Shown piece after piece: positions 22,794 to 30,646 of a stretch of 32,781 bases of DNA. The stretch covers positions 1 through 32,781 of the forward strand of contig JAQBVJ010000083.1 of assembly GCA_027623235.1 (NCBI GenBank), in the 5' to 3' direction. Position 1 is the stretch's first letter, and each line of letters begins with the position of its first letter. The notes below the pieces were generated by a model. That model worked only from the letters and a program-made list of their open reading frames with translations. It searched no databases and had not been told where the DNA came from. This stretch comes from Planctomycetota bacterium (GTDB lineage: Bacteria; Planctomycetota; Planctomycetia; Planctomycetales; Planctomycetaceae). Both the position numbers and the translations under genes were made by a program.

Positions 22794-23990
22794 TCACGCT
22801 GCGATTCGAATTGACTCGTCCAGAGTTCCGTCGATGCCGAGCGATTTTCGATACAGCTCGGAATAGGCAGCCGACACGATCGTCAGTTCGAACCGCTGCT
22901 TCATGAGCTCGTAGCTGCGTTGTCCCATCTCCCGCCGACGTTCGGGCGACTGCAGCAGCTTCAGGACGGCCTCCGTCAAAGCGTCCGCACTTTGTGGCTT
23001 GATCAGAAAACCGTTTTCGCCATCGAGCACGGTTTCGCGACAGCCTGGCGTGTCTGTCGTGATGAGCGGCAGTTTGAGTGCCCCCGCTTCGAAGAGGACT
23101 CGCGGAATGCCTTCTCGCAGGTACGTCGGCAACGCGAACACATCGCTGATCGCCAGCAGGTCCGGGATGTCGTGTCGCAGCCCGAGCCACTGGACATCGG
23201 CATTGCCGTCAAGGATCGACGCGGAAACGGCCATCGGGCCATTCGTCACGGCCGGGCCGATCAGCAGAAATGCGGTGTCCGGCCGTTGTTTGCGGACCGC
23301 GGCGGCCGTCGCGGCAAACTCATCGACACCTTTCACTTTCATCAATCGTGAGACCATCGTGACGACGGTTTTCCCGTGAAGATTGAGCTCGGTGCGGAGT
23401 TCGTCAAGAACCTTCGGCGAGCTGCACTGCAGGGCGAGCCCGTCCACGTCGATCCCCGATCCGTAAATCAGTCCGACTTTGTCGACCGGAGACAAACCGT
23501 TCTCGACGAAGTAGACGAGATCGTCGGGGTTCTGAAAGATCGTTGACTCGCAGACGTTTCGAATTCGGCGATGCTGAAACCGGAAAGCGGCCTGCATCGC
23601 TCGATACAGCAGCGTGTCCGCACTGAACAGCGAACCCAGTCCCGTCACCGTGCGGACGCAGGGAACGCCGGTCCCGCGGACCGCGTGCGGCGCGACGAGA
23701 CACGGGATCGTGTTGACCGCGTGGACGAGGTCGGGAACGTCTCGCCGGATGACATCACGAAGCGAGCGGACGGACTTCCGGAATCCCAGCGGGTTGAATG
23801 ACCGGTTGATCGAGTACTGGTGATAGTCGAATGGCGAGTCATTGAATTCGGGCTGAGGAAGAGCTCCGGCGGCGGAAACTTCGAACCCCACCTCGCGAAG
23901 CTGCTGCATGAGCGGCAGTCGAAGATGCAGTGCCTCAGTCCCGACCAGCAGAATGCGCGGGCGGAAAGTTTGAGCAAATCGCCGATCCAT
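22794..23990 (-). CDS. GT4-type glycosyltransferase
   Basis: The product is 398 residues with the GT-B layout. The N-terminal domain starts PRILLVGTEALHLRLPLMQQ and the C-terminal domain starts near KTVVTMVSRLMKVKGVDEF. The nucleotide-sugar site shows the GT4 pattern DVFALPTYLREGIPRVLFEA, in which two Glu residues are separated by seven positions. It transfers a sugar from a nucleotide-activated donor to a lipid or glycan acceptor in the cytoplasm; donor and acceptor cannot be told, and WbaP/WbpL-type loci often carry such enzymes. The ATG at 23990 has AAAGG upstream. The longer frame to 24116 adds 42 residues without support. No other polysaccharide gene is in the window, so this is an isolated gene, convergent with parA. 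Confidence 0.92.
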   Translation of the reverse strand: MDRRFAQTFRPRILLVGTEALHLRLPLMQQLREVGFEVSAAGALPQPEFNDSPFDYHQYSINRSFNPLGFRKSVRSLRDVIRRDVPDLVHAVNTIPCLVAPHAVRGTGVPCVRTVTGLGSLFSADTLLYRAMQAAFRFQHRRIRNVCESTIFQNPDDLVYFVENGLSPVDKVGLIYGSGIDVDGLALQCSSPKVLDELRTELNLHGKTVVTMVSRLMKVKGVDEFAATAAAVRKQRPDTAFLLIGPAVTNGPMAVSASILDGNADVQWLGLRHDIPDLLAISDVFALPTYLREGIPRVLFEAGALKLPLITTDTPGCRETVLDGENGFLIKPQSADALTEAVLKLLQSPERRREMGQRSYELMKQRFELTIVSAAYSELYRKSLGIDGTLDESIRIAA

Positions 23991-24217
23991 GGCGGGCCTT
24001 TCATGAAATCTCACAACACAGCGGCGCGGATGAGGCTGCGGCGCGGATGATAGCGCGTCTCCGTGAGAGCTCATAGAGGCATCGTCGAGGGCGATGGAGA
24101 CTCGCATTGACGCCATTTTCGAACGGCGGGTAAAACCCGAGCCGCGTGTTTCTCCAGAGTTTCGAACTTTCAGGTGAATCGGCCGATTTCCGCGGATCGG
24201 CTGCCCAGGACTCAGCG

Positions 24218-25210
24218 ATGGCCAGGGAAGGCGACGAGTCTCGAGATGCCAGCACAGAAGACTGGCTCAGCGCACCGCCGCAGAGCGGATTGCCGCCAGG
24301 GTTCCGGCTGTTGTGCATCGGCGCAAACGAGCCAGACTGGGTTGGCCTCACACTGCAGCTCGACGCCGTCGGCTGTCATGACCCGCGGATGAAGTGGGTG
24401 TCCGAGGCGGCTGACGCGATGTCTCTGTTAAGAAACGAGACGTTCGACTGCCTGGTGATCGGCACAAATTCCCGTTCCGTCGAGGCGCTGTGGGATATCG
24501 AGTCGCTGGTGAGGGCGATTCGCGCGTCGGGCTGTAACGACCCGCTGGTTCTTTTGATGGACGAACCGCACGACGCCCTGGCCGGGCTCGTCGCGCAGCT
24601 CAACGGGGAGCTGCTGGTCTCGCGCGTGACCTGGAATTCGCGAGCCCTCATCACGGTGATTCAGCGAGCCATTCGAAATGTCGAAACAGCCAGGGAGAAT
24701 CACCAGCTGGCCGTCGCGAATCACCGACGACTCGTCCGCGAACGAGACGAAGCCGGACATCTTCTGCGACAACAGCGCGACATCATTTCGGAACTGGAGG
24801 TCCTGGCGAACGGTCGACTGAGCGCGATCGCGGACGAAGCGAACTCGGACCTGGCCTGCATCGACGTCGCCTTCGGCCACGTCCGCAGGGACGGCTCGAA
24901 ACAACCGGCGATCCCGGTCCCTGACGAAATCAAACGGTTCTATCAGGAGCTGCTTCGGACCTACGTCATCATGGGTTCGGGAAACCTCGGCGGCGAAATC
25001 GCCGACCTCGCGCGGATTCTGGCGGAGTTCAGACTCAGCCCGCGCGACACACTGTCGCTCCATCTGGAACGCGTCGAGGAAGTCGTTCGCGGTCTCGGAA
25101 ACCGCAGCACGCGTCACGTGATGGCGCGAGCCGATCTGCTCGCCCTGGAGCTCATCATTCATCTGGGTGAGTGCTACATGGGGATCAGCGAAGAGCACGC
25201 AGAGAACTGA
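24218..25210 (+). CDS. Second pseudo-receiver protein with coiled coil
   Basis: The product is 330 residues. Residues 28-155 look like a receiver fold: FRLLCIGANEPDWVGLTLQL, then VSEAADAMSLLRNETFDCLV, then IGTN, then PLVLLMDE. The phosphoacceptor position is Gly82 (FDCLVIGTN) and the acidic pair of the first strand is missing, so phosphorylation is unlikely. A long charged helix follows (AIRNVETARENHQLAVANHR to LRQQRDIISELEVL), probably a coiled coil, then an all-helical C-terminus (LHLERVEEVVRGLGNRSTRH). The whole family is unknown to me. The ATG at 24218 has AGGA nine bases ahead; a GTG at 24146 would add 24 residues with no SD. It lies divergent from the glycosyltransferase and 243 bases before the PilZ gene. 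Confidence 0.75.
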   Translation: MAREGDESRDASTEDWLSAPPQSGLPPGFRLLCIGANEPDWVGLTLQLDAVGCHDPRMKWVSEAADAMSLLRNETFDCLVIGTNSRSVEALWDIESLVRAIRASGCNDPLVLLMDEPHDALAGLVAQLNGELLVSRVTWNSRALITVIQRAIRNVETARENHQLAVANHRRLVRERDEAGHLLRQQRDIISELEVLANGRLSAIADEANSDLACIDVAFGHVRRDGSKQPAIPVPDEIKRFYQELLRTYVIMGSGNLGGEIADLARILAEFRLSPRDTLSLHLERVEEVVRGLGNRSTRHVMARADLLALELIIHLGECYMGISEEHAEN

Positions 25211-25453
25211 CAGCTCATCGCTGTCCGGGCTCTACTTCGACTTCTTCCGCTTAACCGTCACAACCGAATGCGTTGTGGAGTGACAATTCCCACGAACCCA
25301 CAAATGTGCGTGCAATCACTCGCCAGAAGAGTGGGAGACGCCGCCGAGCCTGAGCCAGATCGAGTACGATCAAGTGAGGAAACGCATTTTGACCGTGTGT
25401 TGCGGTCTCGGTGATCTGGTTGCGTCCTCGCCAGCGGGCCCGGCAGGCGAAAA

Positions 25454-26278
25454 ATGCATACTGCAGAACGTAGAAACCACAAAAGACTGCCAGTCCCGCA
25501 CGACCGGGCTCAAGCGATGGTTGTGATCGGACTCCGGGAATACCGCGCCGTGATCGCCGACATGTCGGCAACCGGCTTTGGCCTGCTGATGCTTCGTGGC
25601 GTGCCCGCAGAACTGGGCAAAAAACTGAAGATCGTGACGGAAGGTGGCATCACCGAGTGCGAGATCGTCTACACACGCAGCGAAGAAAACTTCCTCCACG
25701 TCGGCACACGACGCCTTTCAGAAGTCACGTTCACGGAGCTTCCGAAGTTCAGCAAGACCGCAAAATTCTTTAAACAGACAATGACGGCCGCTTCCCCACT
25801 GATCTTTCTCGCCGTCGTATTCGGATTCTCCTCGGTCATGATCGGGATGATTGTCGTCATCGATGTCGCGACGGCTCCGGATAAGAACAAAGCGGGTGTT
25901 GCGGACAAGGCTCTTGCAGCTGACGACGATCCTGTTGAAGAATCGCCGAAAGATGTTGAGAAGCCTCCGACTCCACGCGAGGTCGTCGCGGCGGAAGTCA
26001 AAGCGTTTCTCGACTCAGCGGATAAGGCTCTCGACAACCTGCAGAGTCGCCACGAGAAAATGCTGGCATCCGTTCTGGACGGCAGCGGCCGCGATTGGGA
26101 CGAGGTCGCCGACGAGCTGCAGATCACGCCCGGACAGAAGGATCAGATTCGCCGGGCTCTGGAAACTGCTCCTGAAGATCAGTCGCAGCTCGTCACCCGG
26201 GCTCGCCTGATGAGCTTACTGAGCGCCGACCAGCGCTCCCGTCTGTCGGGCATCCTCGCGACTGTGCCCTCGCCGTAG
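25454..26278 (+). CDS. PilZ domain membrane protein
   Basis: The product is 274 residues. The N-terminal 100 residues form a PilZ domain, with the RxxxR motif in ERRNHKR (Arg7 and Arg11) and the D-x-S-x-x-G motif in IADMSATGFG (Asp36, Ser38, Gly41), so it should bind cyclic di-GMP. A hydrophobic helix near residues 112-138 (SPLIFLAVVFGFSSVMIGMI) then crosses the membrane, leaving an acidic linker (DDDPVEESPKDVEKPPTPRE) and a helical C-terminal domain on the other side. This layout would carry a cytoplasmic c-di-GMP signal across the inner membrane; that is inference. The ATG at 25454 is the first that gives a full PilZ domain. It is convergent with the next minus-strand gene, with no clear terminator in the 52-base gap. 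Confidence 0.85.
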   Translation: MHTAERRNHKRLPVPHDRAQAMVVIGLREYRAVIADMSATGFGLLMLRGVPAELGKKLKIVTEGGITECEIVYTRSEENFLHVGTRRLSEVTFTELPKFSKTAKFFKQTMTAASPLIFLAVVFGFSSVMIGMIVVIDVATAPDKNKAGVADKALAADDDPVEESPKDVEKPPTPREVVAAEVKAFLDSADKALDNLQSRHEKMLASVLDGSGRDWDEVADELQITPGQKDQIRRALETAPEDQSQLVTRARLMSLLSADQRSRLSGILATVPSP

Positions 26279-26330
26279 GAAGCACCATTCGTCGCCGCCG
26301 GAAGCGTGACGGCAGGGCTGCCTCATGAGA

Positions 26331-27965
26331 TCAGTCAGACGTCGGCGGAAGAAAATCGCCGACGGGTTCTGCTTCGTCGCCAGACATGCCCCTGCTTCGC
26401 TCGGCGTTTTGTTCGAGCCCCTTGTCCGGAGTCTCTACGACGGGCGGACCGCTTTCTTCCGTGTCACCCTTTTTAATCGGCGCCGCTTTCGCAGCCGCAG
26501 ATGGATCAGGCGGAATTTCCGCGTTGAGAGCTGCCTGGCGAACAACCTTCTCGAGGATGAGTAACTCAGCCGACTGCCGCGATTTTTCGATTGACGTTGA
26601 TGACTCCGTGTTTCCCTGACGAAGTGACGGCGAGTCGATCGAAACCGGCTTAGTTTCAAACAGCGGCTTCACTAATTCCGGTTTTGACTTGGAGTTCGTT
26701 TTTTCAACTGCGGTCGGCTCTGTTGCGGTTTCAGTCGTGGTTGCCGGAGTCGTCTTCTCCGCGTCGGGTGCATCCTCTTTGGGTGCCGGTTTCGTTTCGG
26801 TGTCGTCTTTCGACTTGAGCTCGTCAGCAGGTTTCACTTTCTGCTCAGGAGCCGCCTCCTTAACGGGAAGAAAGCCTTTGCGGTTTCCATAAAGCACCAG
26901 AGCATGGAGAGCGTGATAGAGAGGTCCGCAGTCCGCCGCACTGCTTCGATTTTCAACCAGGTCATTCGCGACGGCACGCACCGCGTTACGAAGCCACGGC
27001 TTCTGCAGCTCCTTGTCGTCCGCAGCAACCATCAGAAACTCAAGAATGTGACCGGACGTCGCGATCCGCTTGCCGAACTCGTCACTCTTGCCAGGACCAG
27101 TAAAGTAGCTCGTCGAAAACGTTCCGTCGGCGTTCTGCAGGGAGCGGGACTCGGCGATGTACCGCTTGATTTTCTGATCGGCTTCCAGCCAGATTCCTCG
27201 CGGCTGTTTCCCTGTGAAGATGAAGGAATTTCTGGCGAGGCTCAGCGCGAACAGACCGTGCGTTCCGCCACACGCCGCCTGGTTGACGTCAGCGTAAGTT
27301 TGAATCTGAACCAGTCGCTCCATGCTCCACGCTTCGCCGTCTTTATTGATCCACTGAGAATCAATCGGCAGGTAGCGACTGAGCGTCCACAGCGTCCAGG
27401 TGATCTCTTCCCGATCGTTGACCGTCATTTTCGCGTTGTTGAGCATCTCGTCGATCGTGACCGCTTCGCCCCGCGACGTGAGAAATTCATGATCCGTGCT
27501 GAGCTCAGACATCGTCAGGATGGCCAGAAACTGATTCGGATGTCCCTCAAAGTGGTACGGCTTCGTGAAGCGGTGAAACTCGCCACCGTATGGCGTCTTC
27601 CGCACGATCGAGTCGCCCTTCCACTCGTTGCCTTCGCTCAGCCACTTCAAAGCCGACGTCTTCTGACCGTCGACCTTGATGTCGAAATCCTGCCTCAACG
27701 CCAGAATTCCGTGCAGAATCTGCCACGGCGTATGTACGTTCGCCGTCAAAAACCGATTGGACGTCACGCTGACGGCCTGTTTCACAAGCTTGTTCAGCTC
27801 AGCCTCGGCCGTGTCATCGGTCACTGCAGCGACGGGGAGGATGCCGCCGGCACCCGTCATCGGCTGCGGCAGACGCGGATCGGCAGCCGAACTCACGGTC
27901 ACGCCAAGTACCAGAAGAGCCATCAGGACAGTTGTAGATCGATTCGGGCAGATGCCGGATAACAT
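26331..27965 (-). CDS. Exported protein with helical toroid-like domain and Pro/Glu/Lys tail
   Basis: The product is 544 residues. MLSGICPNRSTTVLMALLVL leads a signal peptide with cleavage near VSSA. The next 350 residues are rich in Trp, His and Gln and include TPWQILHGILALRQDF, NQFLAILTMSELSTDHEFLT and CGGTHGLFALSLARN, a pattern like alpha-alpha toroid proteins of the prenyltransferase/squalene-cyclase type, though no catalytic DxDD or QW set is complete. A long low-complexity segment rich in Lys, Thr, Pro and Glu (about residues 380-480) and a short helical end follow. No function can be assigned. The ATG at 27965 has AGGAG eight bases ahead and opens the signal peptide. It lies 255 bases downstream of bioB on the same strand, with no terminator visible between them. 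Confidence 0.8.
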   Translation of the reverse strand: MLSGICPNRSTTVLMALLVLGVTVSSAADPRLPQPMTGAGGILPVAAVTDDTAEAELNKLVKQAVSVTSNRFLTANVHTPWQILHGILALRQDFDIKVDGQKTSALKWLSEGNEWKGDSIVRKTPYGGEFHRFTKPYHFEGHPNQFLAILTMSELSTDHEFLTSRGEAVTIDEMLNNAKMTVNDREEITWTLWTLSRYLPIDSQWINKDGEAWSMERLVQIQTYADVNQAACGGTHGLFALSLARNSFIFTGKQPRGIWLEADQKIKRYIAESRSLQNADGTFSTSYFTGPGKSDEFGKRIATSGHILEFLMVAADDKELQKPWLRNAVRAVANDLVENRSSAADCGPLYHALHALVLYGNRKGFLPVKEAAPEQKVKPADELKSKDDTETKPAPKEDAPDAEKTTPATTTETATEPTAVEKTNSKSKPELVKPLFETKPVSIDSPSLRQGNTESSTSIEKSRQSAELLILEKVVRQAALNAEIPPDPSAAAKAAPIKKGDTEESGPPVVETPDKGLEQNAERSRGMSGDEAEPVGDFLPPTSD

Positions 27966-28220
27966 TGGAGAGGCTCCTGAGGCGGGCACGGCGGAAGTCT
28001 ATTTATCGGGTCATCGCGGCCATCACATGAAAAGTCAGTGATGCGTTCCGTCAGACGAAACGGCCGTCGCATTTGCCCGAAATCACCTGCCTTATTTATT
28101 CGGAGACGTTCGCCCTGTTTGGCGAGTCGATCTGACTGGAAGATTCGATCGCAAGAACTGCTTCATCCATATTCGGAACAGTCAGCACCACCCGCATCAT
28201 CGAACCGCCGATGCCTGGCG

Positions 28221-29282
28221 TCAGTCCTGGATGCGGCCTTCGTAGAGCTCCCGGGACATGTGGTCACCGACGACCACTTTGAATCCCAGGTCTTCAATCA
28301 TGGCGAAATCGTCTTCCGCCTTCTGCCCCTTCGTGGTGAGATAATCACTGACGAAAAGCGAATTCGCCGCGTACAGCCCCATCGCCTGCATTGACCGCAG
28401 GTTGATCTCCCGGCCGCCAGCAATGCGGATTTCCGTTTCCGGATTGGCCATGCGAAACAGGCAGAGGACCTTCAGGCAGAATCGCGGGTTGAGCACCTGC
28501 AACCCCTCAAGCTGTGTCCCGGCAATCGCGTTGAGGAAGTTGACGGGAATCGACTCGACCTTCATCTGCGCCAGTTCGAGAGCCAGATCGACAACGTCAC
28601 CGTACTCCTCACCCATCCCGGCGATGATCCCGCAACAGACTTCCATGCCGGATTCGCGAACCGCCCGCAGCGTGTTCAGTCGATCGTCGAAAGTGTGAGT
28701 TGTGCAGATATTCTTGTAGTAGCTGCGACTGGTATTGAGGTTGTGGTTCACGCGGTCAACGCCGGCTTCCGCCAGCTTCTTCGTGTGACGTTCTTCCATC
28801 AGTCCAAGGCAGCAGCAGATGTGGAGCCCGTACTCGTCTTTGATCTTCCGCACGACACCCGAGAGATGATCAATATCCTTGTCAGTCGGCCCGCGGCCGC
28901 TGGTCACGATGCAGTAGGTTCGGGCCTGAGATTCGTAAGCCAGCTTCGCTCCGGCAAGGATCTGGTCCTCGTTCAGCAGTTTGTACTTGTCGATCCCTGC
29001 CGTCGACTTGACGTTCTGCGAACAGTAGCCGCAGTCCTCGGCGCACAGGCCACTCTGGGCATTCTTCAAATAATAAAGCTGCACTTGATTTCCGAAGTGC
29101 TCACGACGAATTCGCCACGCGGCATCCAGCAGAGCCAGCACCTCGCCGTCATCGGCATTGAGAACCGCAAGGCCTTCTTCGCGAGTCAGTCTGTGTCCGG
29201 CGAGAACCTGCTCAGCAAGCTCGATCCAGTTTCCGGCAGCGAGTGGAGATTCTGCGAGCGGCGAAACGTCAGCTGTCGACAT
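28221..29282 (-). CDS. bioB: Biotin synthase
   Basis: The product is 353 residues, the usual BioB length. The radical-SAM cluster motif is CAEDCGYC (Cys80, Cys84, Cys87), and SQNVKSTAGIDKYKLL follows as in other BioB proteins. Further marks are YCIVTSGRGPTDKDI, HICCCLGLMEERHTKKL, GVDRVNHNLNTS, YKNICTTHTFDDR, CCGIIAGMGEE and SIPVNFLNAIAGTQLE. BioB inserts sulfur into dethiobiotin, the last step of biotin synthesis. The Arg in IRIAGGRE, a ligand of the auxiliary 2Fe-2S cluster, is present. The ATG at 29282 is used; a TTG at 29294 is four codons upstream. It lies 94 bases after the E2 gene on the same strand and may be the third gene of that transcript. No other biotin gene is visible. Confidence 0.97.
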   Translation of the reverse strand: MSTADVSPLAESPLAAGNWIELAEQVLAGHRLTREEGLAVLNADDGEVLALLDAAWRIRREHFGNQVQLYYLKNAQSGLCAEDCGYCSQNVKSTAGIDKYKLLNEDQILAGAKLAYESQARTYCIVTSGRGPTDKDIDHLSGVVRKIKDEYGLHICCCLGLMEERHTKKLAEAGVDRVNHNLNTSRSYYKNICTTHTFDDRLNTLRAVRESGMEVCCGIIAGMGEEYGDVVDLALELAQMKVESIPVNFLNAIAGTQLEGLQVLNPRFCLKVLCLFRMANPETEIRIAGGREINLRSMQAMGLYAANSLFVSDYLTTKGQKAEDDFAMIEDLGFKVVVGDHMSRELYEGRIQD

Positions 29283-29376
29283 CAGTGAATCCAAATTCGA
29301 GCAAAGGGCAAAACAATTGGAATCAGCCAGTGTAGCCCGCTCACAATCCGATTCGAAAGTCCGGGAAGGATCTCTG

Positions 29377-30591
29377 TCAGCCGATCAGCGCCGGCCCCGG
29401 ATTTTCAATGCTCACCGCAAGGCTCCGCAGAAACGCAGCTGCGGGAGCCCCGTCGACGACGCGATGGTCAAATGTCAGGCTGAGCGGCAACCGATCCTGC
29501 GGAACGATCCGGTCATCCTCAAGAACGACCGCCTCGCGACGAATTGCGCCGAGACCAAGAATCGCGGTCTGAGGTGAATTCAGAATCGGCGTGAAAAACT
29601 CGACCCCGTAACCACCGAGGTTGGTGATCGAAAAAGTCCCGCCGCTCAGTTCTTCTGCCGAGCATTGCCGCTGCCTCGCGCGATCAATCAATGACCGCGA
29701 TTTTTCAGCGAGTTCACTCAGGCTGAGCTGATCGACGTCTCGAATGACCGGAACAAGCAGGCCGGCAGCCGTCTCCACCGCAAGGCCGATGTGAATTCCA
29801 CGTGGGTCTACAATTCCACTGTCCGTCCACTGAGAATTCATCATCGGATGACTCTTCAACGAGCTCGCGACGAGTTTCGCAATGATGTCGTGATACGCCG
29901 GCACAAGTTCACGCTGGCCGCTCTTGTACTGCTTTCTCAATGCAACAAGATTCGTCGCATCAACACGGATCGTCAAAGTCACAAGTGCCGTGCTCTTCAC
30001 GGTCGCCATCATTCGCTCGGCGATGACTTTTCGAACGGTTCCAGTAGATCGCTGCTGTGGATCGGCCGAGGCCTTCCTGCCATCGGTCGCAGCGGCTTTC
30101 ACATCGCACTCGCGAATTCGTCCGGTGCTCCCACTGCCTTTGAGGATCGTACAGTCGACCCCAAGCTGAGCGGCAAGCCGCGCCGCCCTGGGTGAGACGC
30201 TGGGTGTGCCGCGCGACTTCCTCGCGCTCGCAATAGACGGCTTTGGATTCGCCGACGTCGAAACTGGCACTTCTGCATCCACCGTGCGAACTGTTGCTGG
30301 CTCTTCCAGGACTGCTGAGCCCACTTTGGCGTGAGGAGCCTTTTCTCCTTCCGCCAGCAGGAATGCCACCAGCGTCCCGACAGTCACTGTGTCTCCTTCA
30401 TCAGGCCCGCCTGGGATGATACTCAAGTAACCCTCATCAACGGACTCGACTTCCTGGAGCGACTTTTCACTTTCAAGAGTAAACACGGGCTCGTCGGCTT
30501 TGACGAACTCACCATCGGCCTTCAGCCACTCGCCAAAGACTCCCTCATCCATACTCCAGCCAAGGCGGGGAATTGTGATTTCAATTGCCAT
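29377..30591 (-). CDS. 2-oxoacid dehydrogenase E2, lipoyl acyltransferase
   Basis: The product is 404 residues with three parts. The N-terminal lipoyl domain holds the modification site in LESEKSLQEVESV (Lys43). A peripheral-subunit-binding domain (SPRAARLAAQLGVDCTILKG, then TGRIRECDVKAA, about residues 132-166) follows after a Ser/Ala/Pro linker. The catalytic domain ends with FDHRVVDGAPAAAFL, in which His376 and Asp380 of the HxxxDG motif lie. It passes the acyl group from E1 to CoA on the swinging lipoyl arm in the cytoplasm. Whether the substrate is pyruvate, acetoin or a branched-chain acid cannot be told. The ATG at 30591 has no clear SD, and the gene follows E1 by 55 bases, so translation in one transcript is likely. 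An E3 gene is not in the window. Confidence 0.95.
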   Translation of the reverse strand: MAIEITIPRLGWSMDEGVFGEWLKADGEFVKADEPVFTLESEKSLQEVESVDEGYLSIIPGGPDEGDTVTVGTLVAFLLAEGEKAPHAKVGSAVLEEPATVRTVDAEVPVSTSANPKPSIASARKSRGTPSVSPRAARLAAQLGVDCTILKGSGSTGRIRECDVKAAATDGRKASADPQQRSTGTVRKVIAERMMATVKSTALVTLTIRVDATNLVALRKQYKSGQRELVPAYHDIIAKLVASSLKSHPMMNSQWTDSGIVDPRGIHIGLAVETAAGLLVPVIRDVDQLSLSELAEKSRSLIDRARQRQCSAEELSGGTFSITNLGGYGVEFFTPILNSPQTAILGLGAIRREAVVLEDDRIVPQDRLPLSLTFDHRVVDGAPAAAFLRSLAVSIENPGPALIG

Positions 30592-30646
30592 AATTCGATA
30601 CTGATTATTAATGATAAAGATGATGGGTAGTAAAGATCACCGACTC

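Noticed and set aside
26279..26330. Terminator between the convergent PilZ and exported protein genes
   Set aside because: GGCAG-GG-CTGCC gives a two-base loop and there is no T-run, so it cannot be supported.
26904..27962. A 352-residue frame on the plus strand
   Set aside because: It is antisense to the exported protein gene with signal peptide and SD; it has no recognisable content.
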